Source: Mangifera indica
Lineage: Eukaryota; Streptophyta; Magnoliopsida; Sapindales; Anacardiaceae
NCBI RefSeq assembly: GCF_011075055.1
Contig: NC_058145.1
Location: forward strand, 17,853,894 to 17,917,893
DNA length: 64,000 nt
Reading direction: 5' to 3'
Shown: in pieces, positions 1 to 13,000 of the stretch
Layout: each line of letters opens with the position of its first letter
Numbering within the stretch: position 1 is the first letter of the stretch
Translations under genes and position numbers: made by a program
The notes under the pieces: generated by a model
Databases searched by the model: none
Told to the model about the DNA's origin: nothing
Seen by the model: the letters and a program-made list of their open reading frames with translations, nothing else

Positions 1-936
1 AATTAACATAATAAACAGATTAGTGAGTGCAATTTCATCCACTTATCAAAACAAAACAATGGAGTGACATAAAGAGTCATCAAATTGGAAAGAGGAACTT
101 CATAGCTCTATATCACAACTTTTTAGTAGCCCTTTATGTGCAATCGTTGCCATCCAAAAATAAATCAAGATCAAAATTCATAATAAAAAAATATAATCAT
201 CGAACAAAATCAACACACCACATCAATATATAAATAAAATTAAAAAACACAATTCATCAATGTTTTAATTTGACAAAAATTCTTTCTCCATTGCAGCAAT
301 GGTGGTGTTGCCCGTTACACTTCCAAACCTTTATCTATGACCTTTCCATTTGTAAATGTTTTGACAACAATCGCAGATTGGTATAAGTGTGATCTTTCTG
401 TTTGTGATAGTTTCGATAACATCAAAATCATTTTTGTTGACGTCAATGTTAATAATGACTATATCAAGGATTTGCGTAGAGGGATTCGAAATGATTATGA
501 TTGTTGACGGAGGAGAATATGGTGGTTGCTGGTTGGTGTGGTAGCAATTGTCTTGCTAATGGTGGCTTGGAACTAAGGGAGAGGAAAATATTGCCTCTTT
601 TTAACTCATCATCAACGACCACGAATGCAACTAGGGTAGAGGATTAAATGCTAAGGAACCAGGCGGAAGAAGGAGATCAACTGTGGCAAAAAGTGGCATT
701 TTGTTTGAAAATGTTAATAGTGAGAGAGAGAGTGATGTGGTGGAGTGCCATACAAAATAGAGAGAAATGGGGGTGAAGTGGAGGAGTTTTAAGTAAATTT
801 ACTAAAATAATAAATAATTTAAGAATACATTAATTTATTTGTTATGAAGTTTTTGTTATTATATTAAAAAAGGGTAATTTAGTCATTCAATTTGTAATTT
901 AAAGGAAGATACCAACTGACATAGATGATGAGTGGG

Positions 937-1012
937 TGTTTGGCTTTTCCAAACTTAGTGGGTAAAAGTCAGATCAACAAACCTTGGGTGCCAATAGACT
1001 TTTGGCCTTTAT
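937..1012 (-). repeat. Terminal fragment of the 'CACCCAAGG' foldback family
   Basis: On the minus strand this reads GGCCAAAAGTCTATTGGCAC followed by CCAAGGTTTG. It matches the end of the element at 24952 (GGCCGAACGACTATTTCTCA then CCCAAGG) and those at 27328 and 52631. It is one terminus only; the rest of the element is not recognisable. Confidence 0.55.
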
Positions 1013-1182
1013 ATAATCTATACCCTTTTAAAAGAAATTCTTTCATTTCAATATTTTTTATTTAAAAAAACCTTAAATATATTTAAAATTTAATAGAAAA
1101 TACATAACACAAATTTTTACAATAAAATTATAAATTATGAGCATCCACTATTTAATATTTAATTATATATTTAAATATAATG

Positions 1183-1240
1183 AAATTATATGATTGAATA
1201 ATTTTAAATTAAAAAATAGCATTCAATCACATGATAATAC
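1183..1240. repeat. AT-rich palindrome, copy 1
   Basis: The left arm (ATTATATGATTGAATAATTT) is nearly the reverse complement of the right arm around AATCACATGATAATAC. The same arms recur at 3339-3408 and, more weakly, near 3530-3605 and 27880-27975. This suggests a small foldback element family. Confidence 0.5.
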
Positions 1241-3338
1241 ATTATTTATATATATAATTTAATATTCAATACTTACTAAGTGTATATAACATTGTACTAT
1301 TTTTTTGATAGAAAATAGTAGGGCTAAATTTCATTTAAACTACTCGAGCTCCCATTCGAATTTAGATCTAACAAGTAAATTTTAAGTAAAATAGTAAACT
1401 TGTTTTTTTAATAAACAATGAGTTTATATTGATATAAACATTCAAATTTTAGTATGTTAAGGTAAAATAGAATTTTTATTTGCTTATTAACTTTGTTTTT
1501 TTCATTTTATTGATTTAATCTAAGAAAAAATGTCAATTTTGAAATTTAAATTATTTTTTCCATCAGTTTTTTTTTTTTTCTCAAAGACAGGTTATTAAAT
1601 TTGAATTTCTTATGGATTAAAATTAGAATAGAAGTTAAATAGTAAATAAAATTTGAGAATCTTAGCTTTCCACAAAGGCGACGAAGATTCAGGTGGAAAA
1701 TAATCTCAAAATTTCCCAAAATTATCCTGCAAGTACAATTGGTCCATTAGAAATCAAATAAAATTAGAGAATTATTATGAGTTTATTATATGAATAAATC
1801 GTTTGTAAGACGTAAGTCTATAAAAAGAAAAAGGACAAATAACCTCAAAAAAAGATATAAAGATTTTAAGGTCGATGAATGCTTCTTACCAAAATTTGCA
1901 TTTTTCCAATGGCATTGAGAATTCTGAAAATTGAACTCAAGGCTATGAAACAAAACCAAAATAGATCGTAGAACAAAAACTAAGGTTTCAATATGCATTA
2001 GGCTTTTTTCATCGGCTATAAAATAATGAAGATAATGAACATTAAAATGCTCTCTACATATATAATAATAATAAAACAAAAATTTACAGAAAAAAAAAAA
2101 AAACAATTTAACACGTGAATATTATACCTAACAAAATATAATTCAACAAACGAAACTTGTTTTAATTTTAATAAAATATGTAATATATGTATACGCTAAC
2201 AAAATGAATATATTAACAACTGGTTAAGGTTGTGAAATTTCAAATATAAAACTAAATGATCAAGTTTAAATCCATACTTACATAAATAGATTTGAGTGTA
2301 TATATTAATATCTTCTAATATCTCCGTTTTGAAGTAAAAACTTATTATAGTAGATTGTTAGACTAATCTCATTGCGGTTTTAAGATTTGGTGGTCGAGTT
2401 TCGCTAAATGAGATTCATTTTACCTTAATTCAATCACCATGGAACTAATTAGGGCAAAACCCTTAAACTATTTTTTTCAATTTTAATCACTATGGGAATC
2501 CCAGGAAGTGAAATTGCCATTTGCAAACAGTGAAAAACATAATTAATCCAATAAAAACAGAAGGAAAATATGGGAAATATACATGCTGATCATTGAAAGG
2601 CATGAAGAATTTCTTCAAAAGAAAACAAAAACCCTAGTCAATTTCCTGTGTTCGCATGCAAAAGGACGCTTGGACGGACTCATAAAATGAAGCAAGCAGA
2701 CGATAATCAACAAGAAAAGAAGAGAAGTAACGTAAACTTTGGCATCGACAAACGGCTAAAATGCGTGGTTGGTGAAGCAAACTTGCTTGTTTTCATTCTA
2801 AAAAGACGATTTTTCATTCAAAAAACAATTTTTTTTCTGTGTTTTCTGCTTGGTTTTGTTATTGCTTTTCTCTCTTCAGTCTAAAACTTTGTGCTGATCC
2901 CCTTCTCGGTATTCAAGCATATGATACATGTGTGTCCGCCTATAAATATGATAAAAAGACTATAATAACCTTTTGATGTAGTTATCAAATTGAGATTGTA
3001 ATCTTAGATATCCCAAAAACAACTATTTACATGGTAGTTTTCGTCTATGCAATATAATAAAGAGCAATATTAAATATAGAAAACATAATTTAATGAATTA
3101 ATCTCTTACGCAATAATCATGCTTAAGAATTTCAGGAAAGGTTAGGGTGACTATGATTCATACGTGTCCATGAGACAAAACTATAATTCCGTTTCAATTA
3201 AGTTATTGAATTGATACAACAATCTTATATATATCCCCTAAAAAAACGTAATATCTTGGTAGTTTTCCTCAATGCAATATACCGTAAATAATAAAATTAT
3301 ATATATATATATAAAATTATATAATTAAATATATAAAT

Positions 3339-3408
3339 AATATATTATTATGTGATTGAGTGATTTTAAATTAAAAATAAAATAACATATAATTACATGA
3401 TAATATAT
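3339..3408. repeat. AT-rich palindrome, copy 2
   Basis: Two arms of about 30 nt, centred on TATGTGATTGAGTGATTTTA and its imperfect reverse complement, are separated by about 10 nt of A/T. The motif is shared with 1183-1240. It is probably a remnant of a short non-autonomous transposon; no target-site duplication could be fixed. Confidence 0.5.
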
Positions 3409-5676
3409 CATTTGTATATTTAATTATATATTAAAAAACGTGTATATATAGTTTTGTTTTATTATAAAAAGTAAAACTATATATATATAAATATATAGTC
3501 ATCACTAATCAGATACAAACAAATTGACATATCATTATATAATTAAATGATTTAATTATTTACTTTGTATCTAATCTAAAACCATCCAATTATATGATAA
3601 CACATCAATATGTTTATACTTATGGTAGTTGAATCAACTCGCACATCATATCTTGTATCGAACAACTTAATTTTATCTATATCGTGTATTGTATATTGCA
3701 AGTTACACAGTTTTCAAATTAATGATAACAATATAATAAAAAATTCTAATTGTAATATCATTGTCTTAAAATATATCACAAATACCTCAATGTTTTAAAA
3801 TTTTTTAAATACATTTCGGTTATATCATCATCTTGAAAAATATCATAAATACTCTAATATTCTAAAATTTTTCAAATACACCCCTATTATGTTATCATTT
3901 TTAACAAAAAATGTATTAATTAGTATAAGTAAAATTACTGATACGAATCGACACATATCATATGATATAACTTTTGTATTATATTAAATTTTAATATATT
4001 TTAAGGTATGTATCATTTTTCATTATTATTATATTATATTATATGATATATATCATATATAGCATGATATAATAAATACAATTATACATATACCCCTTAA
4101 TATCTATTTATTCACACATAAATATTAGTTTATAGTAAAACACGTGATAATGTGTTTAGTCAGGGAAAAAAAAAAAAAAACAGAAGTCAATTCTATTACA
4201 GGAAGATATTTGGTGAGAAAATTTTATTATATTTCTTGAAAAGTATTATTGAATGTATTAAATCAAGAAATATTAAGTGTTTTTGTTTAAAATTTCTATA
4301 AGTTGAAGTATCATAGACCACATTGATGACTTTTGTTGTTCTATTTATGTGAAAATTAAATTCGATGAGGAAAATTATGGTATAATTTGAGGTGACATCG
4401 GTGGACACCTCATGATAATTATGTCGTTAATTACTTGGATTACTTGTATTTCATCTCAAGAAGGAAACTTCTCACTACCCACTAAACTAGTTGTCACATC
4501 CCATTTGAGCCTTGACTATTTATGTAATGTTATATGAATACAATTTTGAATGTTTAAATAATTTGTTATTATATAATTAAAAATTTATTATTTATAATTT
4601 AAAATTATTTAATTATAGAATAATATATTATTTAAATATTTAAAATTAAATATATTACTTTTATGGATACATTAAATCAGAATTAGTCAATATTTAAGAA
4701 ATTAAATTGAGGAACGGAAAGGTAGTTGAATCATATTATTTTGTGTGAGAATGAATGGTGGCCATTTTGATGATGTGAGCATGGGAAATTCGATTCATTT
4801 TATCTCATAATTATCTCAAAACAATATAAAATGAAGACTAGTTCTTTCTTTCCTTCCTTCTTTGGCTGCCCATAGTTATCTCTGTAAGGTGCCAACCCCG
4901 TTGTTCTTTCACACTAACAATATTTTTCCTAGGAATTCTCCATAATGGGGGCCTCTCTCCCTATCTTAAATCTAAGTTTTAAGACTAGATTTGATTTAGA
5001 CCAAATTTCACACTAACAATATTCGGTTCTATACATTTATTGATCATTTTGTTAGCAGGAAATGGCAAACATTTCCTTCATGATTCATACAAATGTATCA
5101 TAAAACTAATCCACATTTCCTGAATCCACTGTTAATTCATATGAAATGTTACAAACTATCTATTTATTCAATAATGTTGCCGCACAACAACTCTTATTTT
5201 CTGATTATCATTATTTTTTTTTTCAACAAATAATTTTCTTAATTCTAATGTTACTGTTTATCACAGGAATCAGCTTGATCTCAATTTCAAGCTAACTATT
5301 TCAGATTTAAATGAGCTCAAAATTTACTCTTATTCGAGTTTGGTTCAAATAATCTGCCCTTAACCCCACTTTTTTATTATCAATAAATATGTTAGAAATA
5401 AAATTGGGCTTCGTTAACCTACATTGAAGCCCAACTATTGGCTGGACAAAGGTGTGACTGAAGGGCCTTGGCATGTCTAAAAGCAAGCCCAAGATTGATC
5501 CAACTAAGAGGTACTAAATACACTATACTAATTTCCTTCTACACCCAGGTCCGTAAGAGAAGTTTTGCTCATCTTTCGGAATTATTATGAAAATAGATCT
5601 GTTTTTGCTGCGGATCTGTCAGCACCTCTCAGTATCTTCTCTCAATTTCGATTTCAACAACTAATTGGAGAGAAAT

Positions 5677-8600
5677 ATGTACGGATTCGAAGCTATGACG
5701 TTCAACATTCACGGCGGTTACCTGGAGGCGATCGTGAGGGGCCACAGGGCGGGGCTCTTGACGGCCGCCGATTACAACAATCTCTGCCAGTGCGAAACGC
5801 TGGACGATATCAAGATGCATCTCTCTGCCACCGAGTACGGTCCCTACCTCCAAAACGGTGCGTTTCATTATTTTAGTTATCTAATTTTGGTGGTTTTTTC
5901 GTGATTTTTACAGTGTTTTTTTAATTTTAGTGCTAGTTGGATTTTATGATATGGGACGGTTCTTTTTTGGTGGATTGGAGAGGGAATGGAAGTGGAAGTT
6001 TGGATCTTTGGTGGTGTGTTGTTGATTGGAGATTTGAGAGAGGTTTAGTTTAGATGAATTTGATTGCGTGTTGGTTAGCTGGGTTTTTTGATGTTAATTT
6101 TTTATAAAATTCTTGCTAAAATGGATCTGAAAGTTATCATCAAACAAACGTACTCAGTTGGGAAATGAAACATGGAAAATATTAGCTTAGAGTATTTCTA
6201 AATATTAGTTCAGTTTTTATTAGTATTATGTGTCTTAGAAGTCATCGTTCATGCTTACCAGGTCTTTGAATTTGCTTGCAGAACCTTCACCGTTACATAC
6301 AACTACAATTGTGGAGAAATGCACTGTTAAATTGGTTGATGAGTATAAGCATATGTTGTGCCAAGCCACCGAGCCTTTGTCAACCTTCTTAGAGTATATA
6401 ACGTACGTGGCTCTTTTCTTTATCTTAATGTGATTTCTGTATTTGAATATTGCATAAAATTGGGATGGCTTTTTGGCTGTTTTGGGCCTGAACTATCGGA
6501 TCTTTGTTTGAAATAGTAGTAGAGGTTATCTTGGTCTTTTAATTTTTTCTTAAAATTAGTTATAAGAGTGGTAGGATTAATATTTCTTTTTTGGTTTCAT
6601 CCAGATATGGTCACATGATAGACAATGTTGTCTTGATTGTTACTGGAACCTTGCATGAGAGAGATGTTCAGGAATTATTGGAGAAATGCCATCCTTTGGG
6701 CATGTTTGACAGGTATGGTTACACTATGTGATTTTCCTCTTAAAACTTTTGTTAGCTCATGATATTTTTTTTTAAATTTTCCCTTATCCGCCATCAGCAT
6801 TGCTACACTAGCAGTTGCTCAAAATATGCGGGAGCTTTACAGATTGGTGCTTGTTGACACACCATTAGCTCCATACTTTTCTGAATGTATTACATCTGAG
6901 GTATGGGTGGTATGATATGTGTCACGGCTGATTATCCTGTCTTTCACTTTTATGTTGTTTCTGTATGTTTGGGGAAATGTCTGTTGGTGCACTTCTAAGA
7001 ATGTCAGCTATAATTCCCTCTTTTGTATTTTGAAAATGCTTTATGGTTTTTTAAAAGAAGGGTGTGAAAAACACTAATTAACACCTTTATGTGGGAAGAA
7101 TCATAAACTTTTTCCACATATTATATGGAATCACTTTTCTGAATATTAAAATAATAGTAATCAAACTTCTAATGTCCTTATTTAAAAAAAAAAGATCCAA
7201 TGTCTATTTTCTTTTGTCTTATTAATGTCATAATATCGTGTTTGTGGAGGAATGGGATCTCATTTTATCCATGGAAGGGTCATCAAGATAGATTCTTTCC
7301 TTTTGTTTTTTTACTCAGTTAACCTTTTTGTATCCGGTGTCTGCTTATTTGTTCCCTTGTAGGACTTGGATGATATGAACATTGAAATAATGAGGAACAC
7401 TCTTTACAAGGCTTACCTTGAAGATTTTTACAAGTTTTGTCAGGTCAGGGTTGATTGCTAAATTAAGAAAGATTCCCTTACTCCTCTTATATGCAAAGTT
7501 TTCTTACTTTTTTCTTATTGAGTGTAATTTGTCTTTCCTATAGACATTGGGCGGTGCTACTGCAGAGATCATGTCTGACCTCTTAGCTTTTGAGGCTGAC
7601 AGAAGGGCTGTCAACATCACCATAAATAGGTGCTGTTTCTATTGTTACTTGTTCAAAGAAATTTAATATATCTATCATTATTTTTGTCTGTTCTGAATTT
7701 TACCACCTGTAATTCTTAATTTGTTTTTGTTGTTCTGCAGTATTGGTACTGAGCTTACCCGAGACGATCGCCGGAAATTGTACTCTAACTTTGGGTTACT
7801 GTAAGCTTTTTACTTATGTATTTTGGTTTATATCTGCGGCTTGAATATGTTTTTTTTTCCTTTTGACAATAATTTGTCTATGTGCAGTTATCCTTATGGC
7901 CATGAGGAACTTGCTGTCTGTGAGGATATAGATCAGGTTTGTTTTTAGTTTTACTTAAGCAGCTTTGTAAAGTGATGCATGATCTTTTGCTCTGGTGTAT
8001 TGGAGGGCCTTTTGCTCTCTAAAAATATTGGCTGTGAAGTACTGAAGAGTATTTAAATGGACCTGATTTGTTTTTGAGTTCTGGGTTGTTGGCACATGCG
8101 AAGGAGTTTTTGTTGTTATTGTTGCTTCAACTCTCTGCACTACTATATAGAACTAGTTATCGAATGAGCCCTGTTGTCATTTCTTATCTTCCACAAAAAT
8201 GTTTTTGGTGTTATAGATCACCTGTGATAATATGCATTAGTAATTCCCACATTGTTTAAACTGCGACCCGTTTTAGTAGTGGACTACAATTTTTGAAAAT
8301 ATGCTAAGTTATGCTTTGTGCATGGTAAGATTGGATTCGAATCGAATTGAGTTTGAGTATGGGTTAGTTTGAGTTTGACTGAATCTTAAATGGTTGATTC
8401 AAGTTTGAATTAAATTGAATTAGCCAGATATGTCGTTTGAGGTCGCTGACGAGATGAATTGTATCATCGGCGAAATAAATAGTATTGTCAGCACTATGAA
8501 TAGTGTTTCTAGTGGGATAAACAATATTACCGAGAAAGGATTCAAGTCGAACTACCAAACAGAAACTCCATTTCAAATTTGATTTGAATTGAGTCAAACA

Positions 8601-9416
8601 ACAATTCAAACTTAGCTGGCTTGGTTCGAGTCCACCCCTAAATTTTAATGCATGGTGGAAGGGTGGATGAATATGAAATGCAGGTTAACCGTCATATTTG
8701 ATTACACTTTTAAAATATAATTACATATAGTTTTTATTTGTGCATTGATGTGTAGGTTCGTGCTGTCATGGAAAAATATCCTCCATATCAGTCTATCTTT
8801 TCTAAGTTGTCCTATGGAGAGAGTCAAATGCTAGACAAGGCATTTTATGAAGAGGAGGTGAAAAGGCTTTGCTTAGCTTTTGAGCAGCAGGTTCGTATTC
8901 CAGTTACCTAGAACTGTTCCTTGCATAAACCCTAGTTTCTGTATATTTCAAGTGTTGGGTAATGTTTTTAGACCGTTTACCAGTCCAATTGGCCAGGTGA
9001 ACAGTGATATTGGCATGATTTTAATATGATGTAATTAAAATTTTAAAATGAGTTATAGTTATGTTGCTATCAACGTGGAGGTTGGACCTGTCTAATTGGG
9101 TGGTTGAACTGCGGTCTGGTATTATTCATCTGGTTTACCCTCAGTCAATCTGTCTGATAGCTAAAAGAGTTTTTAATTTATGACCCCGGCTGGATTTGTC
9201 ACTGGTTTCCGGTTGGTCTGACAAGTTTGGGTTTTAAAACACTGCTGCTGGGAAGTAACATAATGTAGCGTTTTGTATCTGCAGTTTCATTATGGCGTTT
9301 TCTTTGCATACATGAGGCTGAGGGAGCAGGAGATCAGGAACCTGATGTGGATATCGGAATGTGTGGCTCAGAATCAGAAGTCCAGAGTTCATGACAGTGT
9401 GGTTTTCATATTTTAG
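5677..9416 (+). CDS. VHA-d: V-type proton ATPase subunit d
   Basis: This is subunit d of the vacuolar H+-ATPase, the cytosolic cap on the Vo ring that links the membrane sector to the central stalk. Ten exons join cleanly: 5677-5857, 6282-6402, 6605-6712, 6798-6900, 7363-7443, 7544-7629, 7741-7800, 7888-7936, 8756-8890 and 9285-9416. They give 351 residues, the usual family length. The start [18 protein letters not shown] and the end [17 protein letters not shown] are the conserved plant ends. All introns are GT-AG. An in-frame TTG four codons upstream is not needed as a start. Introns 8 and 9 carry transposon remnants (about 8328-8642 and 8965-9241). No damage is seen, so the gene looks functional. 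Confidence 0.97.
8328..8642. mobile_element. hAT-like non-autonomous element in VHA-d intron 8
   Basis: The right end reads TTCGAGTCCACCCCTAA and the left end TAAGATTGGATTCGAATCG, an imperfect terminal inverted repeat of the TAGGGGTGGAT type. Between the ends lie TTGAGTTTGA-type arms and, on the minus strand, a run of 21-nt units (AGAAACACTATTCATAGTGC, GACAATACTATTTATTTCGC, GATGATACAATTCATCTCGT). Related copies are at 10485, 13572 and 18009. No transposase is present. The superfamily assignment is inferred from the ends only. Confidence 0.55.
8965..9241. repeat. Dispersed repeat in VHA-d intron 9
   Basis: The segment is bounded by GTTTTTAGACCG on the left and GGGTTTTAAAACAC on the right, with CCGGTTGGTCTGAC-like sequence inside. 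Similar GGGTTTTAGAACCATG sequence occurs twice at 16010-16056. It resembles short plant foldback repeats, but its borders are uncertain. Confidence 0.35.
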
Positions 9417-10087
9417 TTTCTCTTCAACTCTGTTGCTCCCACCTCCTTACCAACAGATTGATCCTTAAGGCTGAAATGTGTTTTTATTTTTTTTTATTTT
9501 CATATAATAATATAGTTATTTTAAATTTCCAAAAGAATTATTATTTGACATGTTATCATAATTTTGATAATCTGTAATGTTATTTACTTGGTAGGATAAG
9601 TGTTATTTCCAGATTTTGTGGGACCTAGCCACTTTCAAATAATTGTTAAACTTTTTGTTGTAGTTTCGTTTCATTTCATTTTATTATTATTATTTTTTTA
9701 ATGGAAGAACTGAAATCTGCACTCTACACATCAACCGTCGGTTAGAGTTTGAATTAATTCAAGTTAGTAGAATTTAAATCAAATGATCTAAAGTTTAAGT
9801 TAAAAATTGAATTTAGTTTAATAAATATATTAAATTCTTGAATTTAAATTGATTTTGATAGAATATAAAATTAATTTTTTAAACATAATTTGAGTTTAAT
9901 TTGAAGTTTTTTTTTTTTTAATTTTAATTCAAATCCGTGTCAACACAGGGTATACACACATCCAGCCATGGGCTGACATGGACTCCAGAAACGCATGAGT
10001 GTGGGATCATGTCCCTTACGCCGCAGTTTAGTTTAAAATCTAGAAAATTAAAATTGAATTCACTAACTATTACAATCAAATCAAACC
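9417..10087. other. Spacer between VHA-d and the F-box gene
   Basis: This contains the VHA-d 3' untranslated region and the promoter of the downstream F-box/WD40 gene on the same strand. The sequence is AT-rich with TTGAATTTAAAT-type degenerate repeats around 9740-9900. No additional gene is seen. Confidence 0.6.
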
Positions 10088-13000
10088 ATGGCGGAGACGT
10101 CGTCGGCGGAGCAGACGAAAATCACGGACTTGGACGAGGACGCGCTGGCTCACTGTGCCTCCTACCTCAACCTACGAGACATATCAAACTTGGCCCTCTC
10201 CTGTAAATCTCTCCGCAAAACTGCTTATTCTGACGCCATCTGGCTTCGGCTCTTCAGGTTCTCTCTCTATTTTTCTAATTTATTAGAAACCTCATAATTG
10301 ATCCCCGCGATCAATAACAGTGTTGAAAGCTTATATCTTTTTTTTGTGTGAAGAAGTAGACGATATAATCAAAATTAGAAATTTGTGTATATCTTTCAGT
10401 AACGTTGCTTCAAATCAATTACCAGTAGTCTAGCTTACAAGTGTGGTTAAAACTGCATAATTAACTTATCAATAGTGTATTCGGGCACGAATCCATGTTT
10501 GCTCGAATGAGCTGAACTTGAGCTGAAGCTTCGCCTCTGCAGCTCAGCTTGAGTTCGAGGGCTTGTCACGATTCTTGACCTTAACTCTTCCTCTACGACC
10601 ATTTTATTTTTTCCAATTATTCTTCTTCATCTTTTCTGGCAATTTGTCTTTTCCCTGATGTCTCTGTTTACCATTCAAGCCAGTCCGAGCTTGAATCCAA
10701 ACTCACTGTTCCAGATTCGAGCCAAACTCGAACAGACCCATGTTTGGGCTTGGCTTGGCTTGAATCTGCCTCCGCATGATTGTTTCACCTAAGGTGCCAT
10801 CCGATAACACTAGTGAAGGAGACTGAATTTTCTCATTTCAATTTGATTGTCAGAGAAGGGAAGAATTTGGCGACACACAAACTGTATCATCGCTATGATA
10901 TTTGCATTTTTTTATCATTTATCTATCTAAAATTTAGATTTTTGAGGATTGTATTTATGAGAAAATTTTATGTTACTATAGCTAAGATTTTCTTTCTGAT
11001 TTTATAGGGAACAGTGGCCTTCCACCCCAGAATTACTCTCTGGCCCTTTAAAAGCTTTGGGAGGCAGGGAAGCATATTTAGCAAGGCATAAAGCATTGCA
11101 TCAGTTCCAATTTGTGGATCCCTGGGTTTCCCACCACTACTTTATTGCACCAAAACCTTTTGATCATATGCTAATGGACAAAAGTAATATTTTCTGTTCA
11201 CAGGTATTAATTTGTTTTATGCTCTGTTTTCATCTGATAGAGGATGATGAAATTGTTTCCTCATCCATTGTTAATTGAACTTTGGTTGATATGTTTGATT
11301 AGGGTCCTTCCGTACAAACGATTTTCATTGAAAACTATCCTACCGAAGGAGACTCTCCTGGGGCGCGACTTGACCATCATGCTAGGATTACTTGCATGAG
11401 GTGAGATCATTTGTTGTATTTCCTCTTACGTATGTTGCACATTCACTCACTGCCACTGTTTATTAGTTAGTCTGTTACTTCTTTCAATATCTTTTTTAAC
11501 TAATTCATGGACTCATATTGAAACTTCAAAGCACACCACTTTTAATATATTAATTTTTGTTCTGTTTGTAACTCTTAAATAGTTCTGAAAAAAATTATTT
11601 TTATTGTCTTTTAGTTGGATATTTGTTTTGCACGTACTTCTTTGATATACTTAATACCCTACTGTGCAATCAAGATACTAAACCAGAAATCAAGCATAAA
11701 TCATTGTAAATATCTTATTTTTTACATGGTAAACATGAATGTGTATTCATTTCATGCAAGGTTGGCAGCTTTGTGGCCTTTAGTAAATACAGGCTTTATT
11801 TAGTAAACAGATATGAAGAAATGAAGATTGTTTTCTGATGTATGATGGATAATCTGCAGACTGTTTGTCCTTGATGATACCTCTTTACTTCGCGGTGCAA
11901 GAAGGAAAGAAAATGTCTTGGTAACCTCCAGTTGTGACCACTCCATTCGCATATGGCGGAAGGTGTGTGAATTATGGTTGTTCAGTTAATTGGCTCATAA
12001 AAAACCATGCTTGTTTTGCTGCATGAATCACATACAACAACATATATAATTTCTGATATTAATCTTTTTCCGATTTTTATAATTTTGTTGCAGGAACATG
12101 AATAAAATGTCAAACTATAATTTTTTTATAACTGTTTTCAACCTCTTGAATGTGTCTCATGACTGTAGGGCTCCGTCCAACGATGTTTTAAAGGTCATAA
12201 TGGTCCAGTGTCCACCTTATCGGATAATTTGCTAGGTGATGCTGGCAGCAGACTGTTGGCAAGTGGTGGAGAAGATGGTACTGTCCGCCTTTGGGCTCTT
12301 AACTCAGGTGGAAAACGAGGTCAACATGCTTTAAAGGCTACACTTTATGGGCATGAAAAACCAGTTAAATTAATGTCGGTTGCCGGGTACGATGTGGTTT
12401 CATAAATGAGGTTATAGTGGCTAAATTTTCTCATGTTGAAACTAGAAAGTTTGAATCTCTTAGGTTTTAATAGCCTGGACTTCTGAATATTTAGCCGTAG
12501 AATTTTATGCCGTATGAATTGATGTGTTCTGCTGATTCATGTATGAAAGAAATCATTGATATATCAAAATCTATCTTGACAATGTGTAAAAGATGAACTT
12601 GACAGAATTTCATTTGTAATTTGCTTCATTTTGACAAATCTTATTATACATTTCTTTATGGCCTAAATTTGACATAGTTGAATTAGTAAAAACCACTGGA
12701 TTGCATTTATGATTGTAGAGACCTGCACAAGTTTAAATTGACAGACCCTTACCAAAAAGTTGAATAGTTAAATTATACCATCCAGTATTTAAGTTCTTCC
12801 TTACACAGTTGGGGAATTGAGCCAATCACTTGTGTATCACTAGCAAACTTTAAACTATTACAATAAAGTGGCTATTAACTCATACATTTCATGCTCTATT
12901 GCATGAGAACACTGGAACTTTTTGTTGTCTGTGCTTAGCTCCCTAAAGTTATTCAAGTCTCTTGTGATTCGCAGGCTATTAACTCATCTTCTGTTGTATT

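Larger units (their letters stand above)
1..5676. other. AT-rich intergenic region upstream of VHA-d
   Basis: No gene is supported here. The sequence is strongly AT-rich with many poly-A/T runs. The open frames in it are short and show no recognisable protein. It contains a transposon-end fragment near 937-1012, AT-rich palindromes near 1183-1240 and 3339-3408, and degenerate AT repeats from about 3.2 to 4.7 kb. The last few hundred bases should hold the promoter and 5' leader of the V-ATPase gene, but I see no single convincing TATA box. Confidence 0.7.

Noticed and set aside
1786..2106. Minus-strand open frame of 106 codons
   Set aside because: It is AT-rich, Phe/Leu-rich, has no homology I recognise and shows no splice or start context.
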